This document shows, piece by piece, positions 1 to 8,443 of a DNA stretch of 29,235 nucleotides. Made by a program: the position numbers and the translations under genes. The notes beneath the pieces were generated by a model. The model saw only the letters and a list, made by a program, of their open reading frames with translations. It did not search any database and was not told the DNA's origin. Position 1 is the first letter of the stretch; every line of letters starts with the position of its first letter. Source of the DNA: an uncultured Clostridia bacterium (GTDB taxonomy: Bacteria > Bacillota > Clostridia > Christensenellales > Aristaeellaceae); the NCBI GenBank assembly GCA_934631985.1, contig CAKTYE010000030.1, positions 1 to 29,235 of the forward strand, in the 5' to 3' direction.

Positions 1-73
1 GTTAATGGGCAGTACCTGAAACCTGCTTCATTTGCCTCACTGTGTTAGCTGCAGCGCGTGAAACCTATGAAAT

Positions 74-114
74 AGCGGCGTTTAACGGATTTCGCTCATT
101 CGTTAAACGCCGCT
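74..114. repeat. 14-bp perfect inverted repeat (hairpin) in the left flank
   Basis: Positions 74-87 and 101-114 are exact reverse complements (arm AGCGGCGTTTAACG) around a 13-nt loop. No T-tract follows directly on either strand, so it is not a textbook intrinsic terminator. It could be a terminator, a REP-like element or an mRNA 3' structure of a gene ending before the window. Bases 1-73 contain no convincing coding sequence; a frame-1 stop at 46-48 could be the end of a gene cut by the window edge, but nothing supports this. Confidence 0.6.
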
Positions 115-158
115 TCTGCTGTTGCATTCCTGTCTCTCACTTTTTCGTCAAAAATGCA

Positions 159-185
159 AAAAGGACGGCCTGAAACCGTCCTTTT
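159..185. terminator. Bidirectional intrinsic terminator
   Basis: Arms AAAAGGACGG (159-168) and CCGTCCTTTT (176-185) pair perfectly around a 7-nt loop, with T-rich sequence on the plus strand (to about 190) and A-rich sequence on the left, so it can act in both directions. For the minus strand it lies about 135 nt beyond the stop of the TtcA-like gene. The T-side begins a 25-nt sequence (181-205) repeated at 296-320. Confidence 0.7.
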
Positions 186-320
186 GTTTTGGAATTCGCG
201 CCGTTGGCTTTTTTGCTTTTAATCTCTCTGTACCCTATAACCCTAGGAATATCAACGTTTCCCGGCCTTTCCCATTTCCGTTTTTCCTACGGCCTCTTTT
301 GTTTTGGAATTCACACCGTT
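181..320. repeat. Pair of 25-nt direct repeats flanking 90 nt of non-coding sequence
   Basis: The sequence CTTTTGTTTTGGAATTC followed by RCRCCGTT occurs at 181-205 and 296-320, with two mismatches and a period of 115 nt. The right copy runs into the TAA stop of the TtcA-like gene (319-321); the left copy starts inside the terminator at 159-185. This looks like a local duplication of the gene's 3' flank. No ORF between the copies looks real. Confidence 0.55.
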
Positions 321-1002
321 ACAGCAACGCGTGGAGGATACGATCCGGTGCGTCCGGGAAGCGCTTGCGCAGCTCCTGCATCAGCTCCTTCATTTCAGCA
401 CGCTTGGTGCCGTCATTAGCAGGGCAGGGGCTTGCCACCACAGGCAAAGCAAGCGTTTTGACCATGCGCTTTACCTGATATTCCGGCAGATAGCACAGGG
501 GGCGCAGGGTAGTCACGCTGCTGCCCTCCAGCTCGGTCTTGGGCTGAAAGGTGTGGAAGCGCCCCTCATACAGCAGGCTCATCAGCAGCGTTTCAATGGC
601 ATCGTCCCGATGGTGGCCCAGCGCCAGCTTATTGCAGCCGTGAGCCTTGCACTGGTTCACCAGCGCACCCCGGCGCATTTTCGCGCACAGGGCGCAGGGA
701 TGCTTTTCCTTGCGTTCCTCAAAGACGATTTTGCCGATCTGCGTTTCCTCCACAAAATACGGCACCTCCAGCTTTTCGCACAGGGCGCGAACGCCGCTGA
801 GGTCGAAGGGCTCCAGCCCCATGGAGATGGTCAGCGCCGTCAGGGTGAAGTCCTTGCCTTCAAATTTGCGGTAAAGGCTGAGGGCATAAAGCAACAGCAG
901 GGAGTCCTTGCCGCCGGAGATGCCGACGGCGATATGGTCGCCAGGGGCGATGAGATGGAAGTCTTCGTCAGCCTTGCGCAGGCTTCCGAGGATGGTTTTC
1001 AT
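319..1002 (-). CDS. ttcA: TtcA/TtuA-family tRNA thiolation ATP pyrophosphatase
   Basis: 227 aa. This PP-loop enzyme family adenylates a tRNA base and replaces oxygen with sulfur; TtcA makes 2-thiocytidine at position 32. Seen: the PP-loop SGGKDS at residues 29-34, a CxxC pair (C103, C106), the GHHRDD motif at 129-134 and a third cysteine in SPCPAND (C193). Three cysteines are the set that binds the Fe-S cluster in TtcA and TtuA. The protein is shorter than E. coli TtcA (about 310 aa), as is common in Bacillota homologues. The start is supported by an AAAGGAGGG ribosome binding site 8 nt upstream. It is a single-gene unit with non-coding sequence on both sides. The exact tRNA position modified cannot be read from the sequence, so the symbol is family-level. 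Confidence 0.85.
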   Translation of the reverse strand: MKTILGSLRKADEDFHLIAPGDHIAVGISGGKDSLLLLYALSLYRKFEGKDFTLTALTISMGLEPFDLSGVRALCEKLEVPYFVEETQIGKIVFEERKEKHPCALCAKMRRGALVNQCKAHGCNKLALGHHRDDAIETLLMSLLYEGRFHTFQPKTELEGSSVTTLRPLCYLPEYQVKRMVKTLALPVVASPCPANDGTKRAEMKELMQELRKRFPDAPDRILHALL

Positions 1003-1074
1003 GGCTTCGCCCTCCTTTGTGCTTCTGTAGCAAATGGTTTTACTTAAACAGTACGTTTTTCAACAAAGAGATTT

Positions 1075-1160
1075 CGCGCCTGCGGGCGCGACCAGGACGG
1101 AGCCCGTCTGGCGGCTTTCCGATCGCCCTGGACCTTTGGGGACCTTCCTAATTAACAATT
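1075..1160. other. GC-rich structured intergenic segment
   Basis: Between the TtcA-like gene (start 1002) and the next stop (1282) lie 279 nt without a gene. Positions 1075-1160 are GC-rich and full of short inverted repeats: CGCGCC/GGCGCG at 1075-1080 and 1085-1090, an imperfect stem over 1092-1111, and a GGCG/CGCC pair near 1111-1127. The flanks (1021-1074, 1160-1230) are AT-rich. It could be a dispersed-repeat remnant or an untranslated structured RNA. There is no conserved RNA family I recognise. Confidence 0.35.
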
Positions 1161-1235
1161 TGCTCCCGCTGCATATTCATATTGCTTCTTCGAAGCGCGC
1201 AATATCATTTATATATATGGTCTTCGGGAGAGAGC

Positions 1236-1275
1236 GCGAGGGAGGGGCTTCTGGCACAGAAGCCGCCTCCCTCGC
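1236..1275. terminator. Strong 17-bp hairpin at the 3' end of the F420-ligase-like gene
   Basis: Arms 1236-1252 and 1258-1275 pair over 17 bp with one bulged G (1265) and a 5-nt loop. It lies 6 nt beyond the stop codon of the minus-strand gene at 1282. It lacks a clean T-tract on the minus strand, so it may be a weak terminator or an mRNA-stabilising hairpin. Confidence 0.6.
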
Positions 1276-1281
1276 ATATCT

Positions 1282-2028
1282 TCACTTTACCGGTCTGATC
1301 AGGATCAGAGGGGTCAGCTCGTCGCCCTGACCGGAGGGGTTGTCCTTCATGGCGTCCTGAATTTCGTCATCGGTCAGGGGGAAATCATCGCACTTGCCAA
1401 GCTGATTCTGCTCAATATCGTTGGCATCCATCAGCACAACGGGAATGCCGGTCTCTTTTTCCAGCGCGTTGCACAGCTCCACGGGGTTCGGGGGATTGAT
1501 CAGCGCCATCTGCTTGTACACATCAAAGCTGGAACGGAAATAGAAGCCGTCAATGCCGCCCACACCCTTGCCGCAAACCTTGTAGAACACGCCGTGTACG
1601 CCAAAGGGCTTCGTCACCGCAGACAGGAACGCGGCTAGCAGCACCCGGGGCAGCCCGCACATGTCAATGACCAATTGCAGCTTGTACGGCTCATGCATGC
1701 CTACGCCCGTGTGATTGATGCCCGCAAACCGCCACAGAAAATTGGCCCAGAAGCCGGGCTTCACCTCATCGCGGGTCTTGACATTGTTGGTACACATCGC
1801 CATGACCTTTGCGCCAAAGGAAAGCATGTCCCCAGGCTGGGCCAGCGGCAGCACATATTTGCGAACCAGCTCCGCCTGGTCTTCGCCGCGCTGCACAAAA
1901 TGCGTCTGAATGGCATACCGCGCGTATTTTTTACCGTTTCGTCCTTCCAGCACGCCCCGGTTAAAATACGTGATGCCCTTGTTCTCCCGACGCTGCTCCT
2001 CTAGGTTACGCGAAGCAATAATGCCCAT
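1282..2028 (-). CDS. F420-0:gamma-glutamyl ligase-like (CofE/FbiB-fold) protein
   Basis: 248 aa. The sequence resembles the uncharacterised Bacillota branch of the coenzyme F420-0:L-glutamate ligase family, whose known members add glutamate to F420. The resemblance rests on the GDMLSFGAKVMAM segment near residue 66 and the IPVVLMDANDIEQNQLG segment near 195, recalled family features rather than a run comparison. No other F420 gene is in the window and most Clostridia are not known to make F420, so the real acceptor may be different. There is no signal peptide or membrane segment. The start has a GGAGG site 7 nt upstream and a near-consensus promoter at 2065-2093. It is monocistronic. Family call moderate; substrate unknown. 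Confidence 0.55.
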   Translation of the reverse strand: MGIIASRNLEEQRRENKGITYFNRGVLEGRNGKKYARYAIQTHFVQRGEDQAELVRKYVLPLAQPGDMLSFGAKVMAMCTNNVKTRDEVKPGFWANFLWRFAGINHTGVGMHEPYKLQLVIDMCGLPRVLLAAFLSAVTKPFGVHGVFYKVCGKGVGGIDGFYFRSSFDVYKQMALINPPNPVELCNALEKETGIPVVLMDANDIEQNQLGKCDDFPLTDDEIQDAMKDNPSGQGDELTPLILIRPVK

Positions 2029-2064
2029 CTGGTTGCCTCCCTGTTACTCTCAAAATTCAGTGCT

Positions 2065-2093
2065 ATTGTACAACACCGATGCCGCATTGTCAA
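2065..2093 (-). promoter_or_regulatory. Sigma-A-type promoter of the F420-ligase-like gene
   Basis: On the minus strand TTGACA (2088-2093), a 17-nt spacer and TACAAT (2065-2070). This is a perfect -35 and a 5/6 -10 at optimal spacing. Transcription would begin near 2058, about 30 nt before the start codon at 2028. Confidence 0.8.
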
Positions 2094-2438
2094 TTTTAGC
2101 ATCCCCAGGGGAACAATGAAAATACGGGAAAAGACAAGGGTAAGCCTAAGTTTGCGGGGAAAGCGCAGCCGAAGTGATTGTATAGGCGCTGCGTGCAGCA
2201 ATAAGAGCGTCCTAAGCAAAGTCCTTTTGCTTCCCCGCGACCTGATTTTCTCCGCAAGTTCCCTGACATTTTTGCAGATATGAAGGATTTGGCAAAGAAC
2301 AGGCGAATAATAAACAAACATGGAATGCAATGCGCACGCCTCCGGCATGCACACAGCGTTTTTCAGGGGGAAATGGAGAGGCTGCTCAGGCGGCTTCTTC
2401 CTTCGCAGCGTTTTGAAAATCTATTGAAGTTGATGCAC
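2094..2438. other. Non-coding divergent region upstream of glpK
   Basis: About 345 nt between the promoter above and the glpK ribosome binding site. Short ORFs here have no ribosome binding site and no recognisable content. A possible plus-strand promoter for glpK is TTGGCA (2289-2294), 16 nt, TAAACA (2311-2316), which is weak. Small inverted repeats occur (CGCAGC/GCTGCG near 2164-2196, AAGCAAA/TTTGCTT near 2214-2232). I see no riboswitch or clear cre site. Confidence 0.4.
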
Positions 2439-2449
2439 AGGAGGAGCTT

Positions 2450-3943
<1,494 letters not shown>

Positions 3944-3965
3944 AAAGAACATATAAAAAATAACG

Positions 3966-4012
3966 AGGGGTTCCTGAAGCTGCTTGAAAAGCATCATCAG
4001 GACCCTTTTTCC
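3966..4012 (+). terminator. Intrinsic terminator of glpK
   Basis: An imperfect long stem, GGGGTTCCTGA (about 3967-3977) against TCAGGACCC (3997-4005), with an inner helix GCTGCTT/AAGCATC, ends in TTTTT (4006-4010). It lies 22 nt after the glpK stop and just before the next promoter. Confidence 0.75.
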
Positions 4013-4019
4013 GTCCGTG

Positions 4020-4048
4020 TTGACACGGGCGATGAAAACCTATATGAT
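4020..4048 (+). promoter_or_regulatory. Near-consensus promoter of the glycosyltransferase gene
   Basis: TTGACA (4020-4025), a 17-nt spacer and TATGAT (4043-4048). It is the strongest-looking promoter on the plus strand of the window. Transcription would start near 4055, leaving a leader of about 93 nt before the gene at 4148. Confidence 0.85.
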
Positions 4049-4060
4049 GGGAGCTGGCTT

Positions 4061-4114
4061 ATGAAATGTTTCGATAATTATATTTTACGGCATCTGAAGT
4101 CATCCTATGCCTGA
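4061..4114 (+). CDS. Possible 17-codon leader ORF
   Basis: ATG at 4061 opens MKCFDNYILRHLKSSYA and ends at a TGA (4112-4114), 33 nt before the glycosyltransferase start. A GGGAG sequence (4050-4054) sits 6 nt before its ATG, though this may coincide with the transcription start. The ORF overlaps a stem, GCATCT (about 4090-4095) with AGATGC (about 4118-4123) plus an inner GTCA/TGAC pair, so its translation could affect folding of the leader. No runs of one amino acid suggest classical attenuation. Coding status is uncertain. Confidence 0.3.
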   Translation: MKCFDNYILRHLKSSYA

Positions 4115-4147
4115 CATAGATGCGCTGCAAAAGAAAGGCGTCTGTCC

Positions 4148-6487
4148 ATGACGAAGGTTAGCATCGTTATTCCCGTATACAATGTGGCACAATATTTGCA
4201 GGAATGCCTGGACAGTCTCGTACATCAAACCCTGCAAGCGATTGAAATGATCTGCGTGGACGATGCCTCCACCGATGGCTCTGCCGCCCTGCTGGACAAG
4301 TATGCCGCACAGGACAGCCGTTTCCGTGTTATTCACTATTCGGAGAACCACTCTGCCGCACAGGCCCGTAAGGATGGCGTACTGATGGCAACAGGTGCTT
4401 ATATAATGTTTGTCGATGGCGATGATACGCTGGCGCTAGATACTTGTGAACGATTGTATGCCCTGATGGAGCAGTATCAGGTAGATATACTGCATTTCGG
4501 CACAACCATTGCAGCAAGCAGTGAAATAGATCCTGCACGGATTGGCGCTATGGAGCGGATGGTCATGCCATACCGTGGCGCGCTGTATGGCGAAACGTTG
4601 ATAAACGACTGCTTTGTTGCCCAGAAGTTCCATTATCAGCTATGGAATAAAATATATCGCGCAGACGTCTGTAAAAAGGCTTTTCGATGTTTCCCCGACG
4701 GCGCTTTTCCCAAGGCGCAGGATTTGTTTGCTTTCTACCTGATTGCCTATTTTTCGCGCTCCTATCTGGGATTGTCAAAGGAGCTTTGCTACACCTACCA
4801 TTTCGGGCGGGGTGTAACGGGACACAACACCATCCGTCGGCCTACCATTCGCCGTTATGCCAGCCAAGCGCTGGTGGCGCGCGGCATCCGCACCTTTCTG
4901 GAGCAGCAGCAGGCCCTTGCTGCCTACAACAAAAGCCTGGAAGCTGTTCGCAAACGCCTGCTGCATGATACGGTAAATCAGCTGATCCACCATATCGCAG
5001 CTGAAGACAGGGCCTTTGCCTTTGACGTCATGTGCGAATCCTGGGGTGCGGATGCAATCATTGGTCAGCTTGCTTTAACCCAATGCCCGCAAGCCGGACA
5101 ATGGGCTACGGCGTTCCAACATGCAAAAACCATCGCTGTATCTCCGCGTAAAGTGCATTGCATCGGTACCTTTTATCATTCCCTGCGCAACGGCGGCGCG
5201 CAGCGCGTGGTCGCCATGCTGGCGCAGCTTTGGGTGCAGTTGGGTTATCGTGTCGTCATTTTCACGGAAGCATCGCCTACGCCGGAGGATTACGCAATCC
5301 CAGCGGGCGTGGAACGGGTAGTGCTGCCTTCCTTCGATGCAGCGCCGGAAAAGCGTACGCAGCGCAGCGCGCTCCTTCGGGCAAGCATTCAGCAATATCA
5401 CATTGACCTGTATGTGCATCACGCATGGGTTGCAGCTTCCACGCTATGGGATCTGCTCAGTGTTCGCTCTGCCGGGGCATTGTTCTATATCCATGCCCAC
5501 AATGTATTCAGCATGCCGCTGCTGACTGCTTCCGTAACCCATCGTTTCTTTCAAATGCCTGACATTTATGCCCTGGCGGATGGTATCATGGTGCTTTCCA
5601 GCACAGATGCGGTCTATTGGCGGCACTTCAATGCGCGCGTTTTTGTCGTCAAGAATCCGCTGCCCTTTGATCCCAAGGCCTATCCGGCCTATCCGCGAAA
5701 CGGTCGCACGGTGCTATGGCTGGGCCGCATAGCTTCTGAGAAAAACCCAGTGCAGGCTATTGAAGTGTTTTCCCGGGTAGTGGCTCAGGTTCCAGATGCA
5801 CGTTTGCTTCTTGTCGGCAATGGCAGTCATGCGCTGGAGCAGGCCATGACGCAACGAGCAAAAGAGTTGAACATCCTACATTTCGTGGAGTTCTGTGGCT
5901 TCCATACGGATGTTGCGCCCTTCTATCAGCGGTCTGACGTATTCCTCTGCACTTCCCAATATGAAGGCTATCCGCTCACGCTTCTGGAGGCACAATCCTT
6001 TGGTCTGCCTGTCGTTACCTACGATATGCCCTATCTTACCATTCTGGAATCTGGAAAGGGAAGCATCTGCGTTCCGCAGAACGACAAGGAAGCCGCGGCC
6101 CGCGCCATCGTTGCACTGCTTAAGGATGATGACCTGCGCCATCGTCTGGGAGCAGAAGCCCGCACGAACGTGTTGCAGCAGTGCGATGCGGATTTTCCCA
6201 CGATGTGGACGGAAATTCTAAACTCCGCCCAGCAGCCGCGCCAGCCTGTAGCCATCGATCCCGATGCACAGAAAATGCTTTCCACACTGATGAGCCATAT
6301 CCAGCGGTTCAGTACCTCACGGATGCCCACTGCCCAGGCCGTGCCTGTCATTGCTGCCCCGCTGCCTGCTCATGGACCGCTGAAGACCCTGCGCAAGAAG
6401 CTGCACACCGCCAGAAACGTGGTTCGTATAAAGGGACTTTCCTATGTCCGCGTTGTTCTAAAAGAAAACTGGGAGGCACGGAAATAA
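4148..6487 (+). CDS. Bifunctional glycosyltransferase (GT2 domain fused to GT4 domain)
   Basis: 779 aa. Residues 1 to about 110 form a GT-A family 2 domain: VSIVIPVYN at 4-12, the nucleotide-sugar DDAS at 38-41 and the metal-binding DGDD at 90-93. A linker of about 220 aa follows. From about residue 335 there is a GT-B fold: the NGGAQR acceptor-side loop near 349, the phosphate-binding LWLGRIASEKNP near 523-534, and an EX7E motif (E606, E614) typical of family GT4. The product probably adds two sugars in succession to a cell-surface polysaccharide or glycolipid; sugar and acceptor are unknown. There is no membrane segment or signal peptide, so it acts on the cytoplasmic face. The ribosome binding site is modest (AAAGG, 9 nt from the ATG). 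The gene stands alone, not in a polysaccharide cluster. Base composition looks more AT-rich than its neighbours. Confidence 0.88.
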   Translation: MTKVSIVIPVYNVAQYLQECLDSLVHQTLQAIEMICVDDASTDGSAALLDKYAAQDSRFRVIHYSENHSAAQARKDGVLMATGAYIMFVDGDDTLALDTCERLYALMEQYQVDILHFGTTIAASSEIDPARIGAMERMVMPYRGALYGETLINDCFVAQKFHYQLWNKIYRADVCKKAFRCFPDGAFPKAQDLFAFYLIAYFSRSYLGLSKELCYTYHFGRGVTGHNTIRRPTIRRYASQALVARGIRTFLEQQQALAAYNKSLEAVRKRLLHDTVNQLIHHIAAEDRAFAFDVMCESWGADAIIGQLALTQCPQAGQWATAFQHAKTIAVSPRKVHCIGTFYHSLRNGGAQRVVAMLAQLWVQLGYRVVIFTEASPTPEDYAIPAGVERVVLPSFDAAPEKRTQRSALLRASIQQYHIDLYVHHAWVAASTLWDLLSVRSAGALFYIHAHNVFSMPLLTASVTHRFFQMPDIYALADGIMVLSSTDAVYWRHFNARVFVVKNPLPFDPKAYPAYPRNGRTVLWLGRIASEKNPVQAIEVFSRVVAQVPDARLLLVGNGSHALEQAMTQRAKELNILHFVEFCGFHTDVAPFYQRSDVFLCTSQYEGYPLTLLEAQSFGLPVVTYDMPYLTILESGKGSICVPQNDKEAAARAIVALLKDDDLRHRLGAEARTNVLQQCDADFPTMWTEILNSAQQPRQPVAIDPDAQKMLSTLMSHIQRFSTSRMPTAQAVPVIAAPLPAHGPLKTLRKKLHTARNVVRIKGLSYVRVVLKENWEARK

Positions 6488-6511
6488 GTCCATTCGCATT
6501 CAACGCAAAAA

Positions 6512-6558
6512 CCAGCCCTTGCAGTCTTTTTTCCCAACTGCAAGGGCTGGCCTACTTT
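6512..6558. terminator. Bidirectional terminator between convergent genes
   Basis: A perfect 14-bp stem (6512-6525 with 6537-6550) has an 11-nt loop. T-rich sequence follows on the plus strand (CTACTTTTATTT) and an A-run lies at 6507-6511 for the minus strand. It serves the glycosyltransferase gene and, from the other side, the SulP gene ending at 6578. Confidence 0.88.
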
Positions 6559-6577
6559 TATTTCATATCCCTGTCCG

Positions 6578-8224
6578 TCAGTCTTCCACTTCGCTCTGCT
6601 CCCCGGCATGATACCCCAGAATCGCGCGGTCCATGGCATGGTAGAAATTGCTTTCGCCCACGGCCTCGGTCAGGCCGCAGCGATCTGCCATCTGACGGGC
6701 GCGCTCGGGCAGGCCTGTCAGAATCAGGCGGGTGCCGCGCTGCTTCAGCGTGTCCGCAAGGCGCGTCATGGCCTGTGCGCCGCTGATGTCCAGGTCGCTC
6801 ACGCCGCGCAGGGACATAAAGACCGTGTGGCTGTCCGTCAGCTTGTCTGCCATGGACTCCACGGCCTGCGCGTTAGCAAACATGATGGGGCCGTTGACAT
6901 AGCAGACCGTTGCCCCCGCCAGACGTTCCCGGGCGCTTTCATCGTGGATGTCCAGTCGATCACAGTCCACCGGCGCATAGCGAATTTCCAGGTGGCTCAG
7001 GCGGGCCAGTAGGATCACCACTGCAAGGCCCACGCCGATCAAAATCGCCACCGTCAGGTCAAACACAATGGTCGCCAGCATGGTGGCAAAGAACATCGCC
7101 AGGCTGGAGCCCAGACGGCGCTTCATCATGAAGCGGATGGCGCTCCACTCGTTCATGCGCCAGGCCGTCACCATCAGCACACCCGCCAGCGCGCACAGAG
7201 GGATCTGGCTCATCACGGGAGCCAGCGCCAGCATGAACACCAGCAGCGCCAGCGCATGGAACACACCCGTCAGGCGGGTCTTCGCGCCGCTCTTGATGGC
7301 AACGCTGGTACGGGCAATAGCCGCCGTGGCGGGAATGCCGCCAAAGAAGGGCAGCACCATGTTGCCCACGCCCTGGGCGATCAGCTCCTGGTCGCTGTCC
7401 AGCCGAACGCCTGTCATGCGGCCCGCGCTCGCACCGCACAGCAGGCTTTCGATCATGCCCAGAATGGCAATGGAGAAAGCCGGAGAAATCAGCCCGGAAA
7501 CGGTACTCCAATCCAGCCCCGCCAGCGTCAGACGGTTATCGGGCAGCAGCGTTGTGGGAATTGCCCCCACCACCGCCACCTCCAAATGGCACAGCATGGA
7601 GATCGCCGTCGCCAGCACAATGCTGATAAGGCTTGCAGGCACCACGGCATTCCACTTCTTGGGGAAGAACACCATGAACAGGATCACGCCCAGCCCCATC
7701 AGCACGGCTGTCCAGTTGGGATTGAAGCCCAGCGTGCCGTAGCTCAGCAGCTTCATCACCGCCGTCTCGCCCTTGCTGGTCACGCCGAAGAAATTATCCA
7801 CCTGTCCCAGTGCAATGATGACCGCAATGCCGCTGGTGAAGCCGGTGATGACCGGCATGGGGATGAAGGAGGTCAGCCGCCCCAGCTTCAGCACACCGCA
7901 CACCACCAGGATCGCGCCTGCCAGAAAGGTGGCGATGAACACGCCCTGCATGGAATACCGCGCCACCACGGACATCAAAATGGCCGCCATGGCCCCCGTG
8001 GGGCCGCTGATCTGATAATACCCGCCGGAGAGCAGCGAAATGACCAGGCCCGCCACAATGGCGGTGATCAGGCCCGCTGCCGCGTCCGCACCGCTGGACA
8101 CGCCGAAAGCCAGCGCCAGGGGCAGCGCCACCGCCGCCACCGTGATGCCGCTGAGCAGGTCCGCCGTCAGTGTTTTTACATTGTACCCCTTGAATTCCTG
8201 TTTGAGAAGCCGCAGATACCGCAT
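6578..8224 (-). CDS. SulP-family anion transporter with STAS domain
   Basis: 548 aa from the chosen start. SulP (SLC26-like) proteins move sulfate, bicarbonate or other anions across the cytoplasmic membrane. Seen: about 10-14 hydrophobic segments over residues 20-420, the family motif QISGPTGAM at 71-79, and a cytoplasmic STAS domain from about 425 to the end with the DISG loop at 479-482. The frame stays open upstream to 8386, but 8224 is preferred: that ATG is preceded by GGAG, the typical SulP N-terminus begins there, and the promoter (8271-8299) lies inside the longer version. No carbonic anhydrase or sulfur-assimilation gene is adjacent, so the substrate cannot be assigned. Confidence 0.9.
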   Translation of the reverse strand: MRYLRLLKQEFKGYNVKTLTADLLSGITVAAVALPLALAFGVSSGADAAAGLITAIVAGLVISLLSGGYYQISGPTGAMAAILMSVVARYSMQGVFIATFLAGAILVVCGVLKLGRLTSFIPMPVITGFTSGIAVIIALGQVDNFFGVTSKGETAVMKLLSYGTLGFNPNWTAVLMGLGVILFMVFFPKKWNAVVPASLISIVLATAISMLCHLEVAVVGAIPTTLLPDNRLTLAGLDWSTVSGLISPAFSIAILGMIESLLCGASAGRMTGVRLDSDQELIAQGVGNMVLPFFGGIPATAAIARTSVAIKSGAKTRLTGVFHALALLVFMLALAPVMSQIPLCALAGVLMVTAWRMNEWSAIRFMMKRRLGSSLAMFFATMLATIVFDLTVAILIGVGLAVVILLARLSHLEIRYAPVDCDRLDIHDESARERLAGATVCYVNGPIMFANAQAVESMADKLTDSHTVFMSLRGVSDLDISGAQAMTRLADTLKQRGTRLILTGLPERARQMADRCGLTEAVGESNFYHAMDRAILGYHAGEQSEVED

Positions 8225-8270
8225 CCTCTTCACTCCATACCTGTCCTTTTGTAAATCGCAACGGTTTTCT

Positions 8271-8299
8271 ATTGTACGCCGCCGGGCGCGCCTATACAA
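8271..8299 (-). promoter_or_regulatory. Promoter of the SulP gene
   Basis: On the minus strand TTGTAT (8294-8299), a 17-nt spacer and TACAAT (8271-8276). The spacing is ideal and the -10 is 5/6. Transcription would start near 8264, giving a 5' leader of about 40 nt. The rest of the 8225-8443 gap shows only a short AAGGC/GCCTT hairpin (8422-8438) after the next gene's stop. Confidence 0.65.
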
Positions 8300-8443
8300 G
8301 GGAAAATATGGGAAAAGGCCGGGCAGAACGGGAAGTCGCGCCTGCGGAACAGCCAGGGAAGGCATAAAAAATCCACCTGCCCGCATGGACAGATGGACAA
8401 AGCCTATGTCATCTATGTTGGAAGGCCGATGAAGCCTTGCGGC

